From NCBI RefSeq assembly GCF_001567565.1, contig NZ_LSSW01000028.1, positions 186,001-250,000 of the forward strand: a stretch of 64,000 nucleotides of DNA, read 5' to 3'. Position 1 is the stretch's first letter, and every line of letters begins with the position of its first letter. Below, in pieces: positions 62,144 to 64,000 of this stretch. The position numbers were made by a program, and so were the translations under genes. Source of the DNA: Ectopseudomonas composti (GTDB lineage Bacteria > Pseudomonadota > Gammaproteobacteria > Pseudomonadales > Pseudomonadaceae). The notes beneath the pieces were generated by a model, which saw nothing but the letters and a program-made list of their open reading frames with translations, made no database searches and was not told the origin of the DNA.

Positions 62144-63606
62144 TGCCCATGTCGCTCAATCAATTGCTGCCCGCTGCCGAAGGCGGTGTGCTGATTCGTG
62201 AGTTGACCCTCGACAGCCGCAAGGTGCGTCCGGGGGATCTGTTCCTGGCCGTGCCTGGCACTCTGCAGGACGGCCGCGTGCATATCGCCGACGCCATCGC
62301 CCGCGGTGCGGCGGCGGTCGCCTTCGAGGCCCAGGACGCTCCGCCCATGCACGCAGAGAGTGCCGTGCTGGTTCCGGTAAAAGGTCTGGCCAAGCAGCTT
62401 TCCGCCATTGCCGGGCGTTTCTATGGTGAGCCGAGCCGCGCTCTGCATCTGGTCGGGATCACTGGCACCAATGGCAAGACCAGCGTCAGCCAGCTACTGG
62501 CGCAGGCGCTGGATCTGCTCGGCCAGCCTTGCGGCATCGTTGGCACGCTGGGCAACGGTTTCCACGGCGCGCTGGAACAGGGCAAGCACACCACGCCCGA
62601 TCCGGTTGGCGTGCAGGCGACCCTGGCCTCGCTCAAGCAGGCCGGTGCCCGTGCGGTGGCCATGGAGGTTTCTTCCCATGGTCTGGACCAGGGCCGTGTC
62701 GCGGCGCTGGAATTCGATATTGCGGTGTTCACCAACCTGTCGCGTGATCACCTCGACTACCACGGCAGCATGGAAGCCTATGGTGCGGCCAAGGCCAAGC
62801 TGTTCGCCTGGCCGAATCTGCGCGGCCGGGTGATCAACCTCGATGACGCCTTCGGTCGTGAGCTGGCCGCGCAGAGGCATGAGTCGCGCCTGATCGGTTA
62901 CAGCCTGAACGACGCCAGCGCCTTCCTTTATTGCAGCGAAGCGCACTTCGACGATCACGGCGTGCGTGCACGCCTGGTCACGCCGCGTGGCGAAGGCATG
63001 CTGCGCAGCAATCTGCTCGGCCGCTTCAACCTCAGCAACCTGCTGGCGGTGGTCGGTGCGCTGCTGGGGCTGGACTACGGCCTCGACGAGATTCTCAAGG
63101 TGCTGCCACAACTGCAGGGGCCGGCTGGCCGCATGCAGCGCCTCGGTGGCGGCGACAAGCCGCTGTTGGTGGTCGATTACGCACACACCCCAGATGCGCT
63201 GGAGAAGGTTCTCGAGGCCATGCGCCCGCACGTCGAAGGACGCCTGCTTTGCCTGTTCGGTTGCGGCGGCGACCGTGATCGCGGCAAGCGCCCGCTGATG
63301 GCGGCGGTAGCCGAGCGCCTGGCCGATGCGGTGTGGGTCACCGATGACAACCCTCGCAGCGAGGCGCCGGAGCAGATCGTTGCCGATATCCGCGCTGGCT
63401 TCGTAGCGCCGGAGCAGGTGCAGTTCATTCATGGCCGTGGCGATGCCATCGCGCGGCTGGTCGCCCAGGCCGAGGCCGCCGACGTGCTGGTGCTGGCTGG
63501 CAAGGGGCATGAGGATTACCAGGAAATCATGGGTGTGCGTCAGCCGTTCTCCGACCTGATCGAAGCGAACAAGGCCCTGGCGGCCTGGGAGGCGGCTCAT
63601 GCTTAA
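62143..63606 (+). CDS. murE: UDP-MurNAc-L-Ala-D-Glu:meso-diaminopimelate ligase
   Basis: Mur ligase that adds meso-diaminopimelate to the peptide stem with ATP. The 487-residue protein has the P-loop GTNGKTS at residues 108-114 and DNPR at 402-405, the motif that selects diaminopimelate over lysine. The ATG overlaps the ftsI stop, with GGAGGG upstream; the end overlaps murF by 8 bp. Confidence 0.98.
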
Positions 63607-64000
63607 GCCCTGGTTGCTCAGCGACGTAGCCGCTGACCTGAACGCCCGCGTGATTGGCGCCGATGTGGCGTTCTCCGCCGTGGGCAGCGACAGCCGCACT
63701 ATCGCCGCGGGCCAGTTGTTCGTGGCGCTGACCGGGCCGCGTTTCGACGGTCATGACTACCTGGCCGAGGTCGCCGCCAAGGGCGCCGTAGCGGCGCTGG
63801 TCGAGCGCGAAGTGGCGAATGCGCCGCTGCCGCAGTTGCTGGTGGCCGACACCCGCATGGCGCTTGGTCAGCTGGGCGCACTGAATCGCCAGGCCTTCAG
63901 CGGCCCGCTGGCTGCCGTGACCGGCTCCAGTGGCAAGACCAGCGTCAAGGAAATGCTTGCCGCGATCCTGCGCGCTGGTTTGAACGGCGCGGTACTGGCC
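63599..64000 (+). CDS. murF: UDP-MurNAc-tripeptide:D-Ala-D-Ala ligase (C-terminal part missing)
   Basis: Last cytoplasmic Mur ligase, which adds D-Ala-D-Ala to the UDP-MurNAc tripeptide. Only 134 codons are present before the right edge: the UDP-binding N-domain (SDSRTIAAGQLFVAL) and the P-loop GSSGKTS, about one third of a normal MurF of about 455 residues. It starts inside murE. Confidence 0.95.
   Translation, partial: MLKPWLLSDVAADLNARVIGADVAFSAVGSDSRTIAAGQLFVALTGPRFDGHDYLAEVAAKGAVAALVEREVANAPLPQLLVADTRMALGQLGALNRQAFSGPLAAVTGSSGKTSVKEMLAAILRAGLNGAVLA

Overview
The window is 64 kb of a high-GC Pseudomonas chromosome. Nearly every gene has a recognisable Pseudomonas orthologue. From memory the gene order follows the P. 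aeruginosa PA4485 to PA4416 segment, read in reverse: rlpA, gatBAC, mreBCD, maf, rng, yhdP, tldD, pmbA, ptsO-rapZ-ptsN-hpf-rpoN, lpt/kds, mla, murA-hisGDC, algW, cysD-cysNC, trpS, zapE, rplM-rpsI, petABC, sspAB, lpoA, rnpB, mraZ-murF. No rRNA, tRNA, CRISPR array, prophage or complete insertion sequence was seen. This is core genome, so most genes are ordinary and the unexpected signals lie in the spacers. The species cannot be fixed from sequence alone; a P. mendocina, P. alcaligenes or P. stutzeri-like lineage is plausible.

Layout. 1-4.7 kb (minus strand): a truncated Ca2+/Na+ antiporter, a short RlpA lipoprotein and the GatCAB amidotransferase. 4.9-17.9 kb (mostly plus): the rod-shape genes mreBCD, then maf, rng, the giant AsmA-like protein YhdP, a nitrilase-family hydrolase, and TldD and PmbA with the ribosome factor DarP on the opposite strand between them. 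18-25 kb (minus): the nitrogen PTS, RapZ, HPF, RpoN, and the LPS export and Kdo genes lptBAC-kdsCD. 25-33.2 kb (plus): the phospholipid-transport operon mlaFEDCB, ibaG, murA, hisG, hisD and hisC. 33.2-35.2 kb (minus): a DUF4198 periplasmic protein and the envelope-stress protease AlgW. 35.3-39 kb (plus): a Nif3-like protein and sulfate activation (cysD, cysNC fusion). 39.1-39.9 kb: a spacer filled by a large structured inverted pair of repeats. 39.9-48.4 kb: yhcB, an alpha/beta hydrolase, trpS, zapE, a conserved secreted protein of unknown function, a GlxA-type regulator divergent from an acyl-CoA dehydrogenase, and an aldo/keto reductase. 48.6-53.6 kb (plus): rplM-rpsI, petABC and sspAB. 53.6-56.9 kb (minus): a BON lipoprotein, gmhA, yraN and lpoA. 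57-64 kb (plus): rsmI, the RNase P RNA gene and the start of the division and cell-wall cluster mraZ-rsmH-ftsL-ftsI-murE-murF, which runs off the right edge.

A large share of the genes builds or maintains the envelope: peptidoglycan precursors (murA, murE, murF), synthases and their activators (ftsI, lpoA), shape (mre), LPS (kds, lpt, gmhA), outer-membrane lipid asymmetry (mla, yhdP) and envelope stress (algW). Translation, sulfur, histidine and respiratory genes are interleaved.

The most interesting object is the 39155-39852 element. It holds two modules of about 300 bp facing each other. Their hairpin stems have diverged by compensatory changes while the loops stay constant, which points to selection on RNA or single-strand structure. 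The same modules also keep one reading frame open. Lesser points are a palindrome over the rplM -35 box, a metal-box-like palindrome before the DUF4198 gene, a four-repeat MraZ operator, and an unusual mreC start region.
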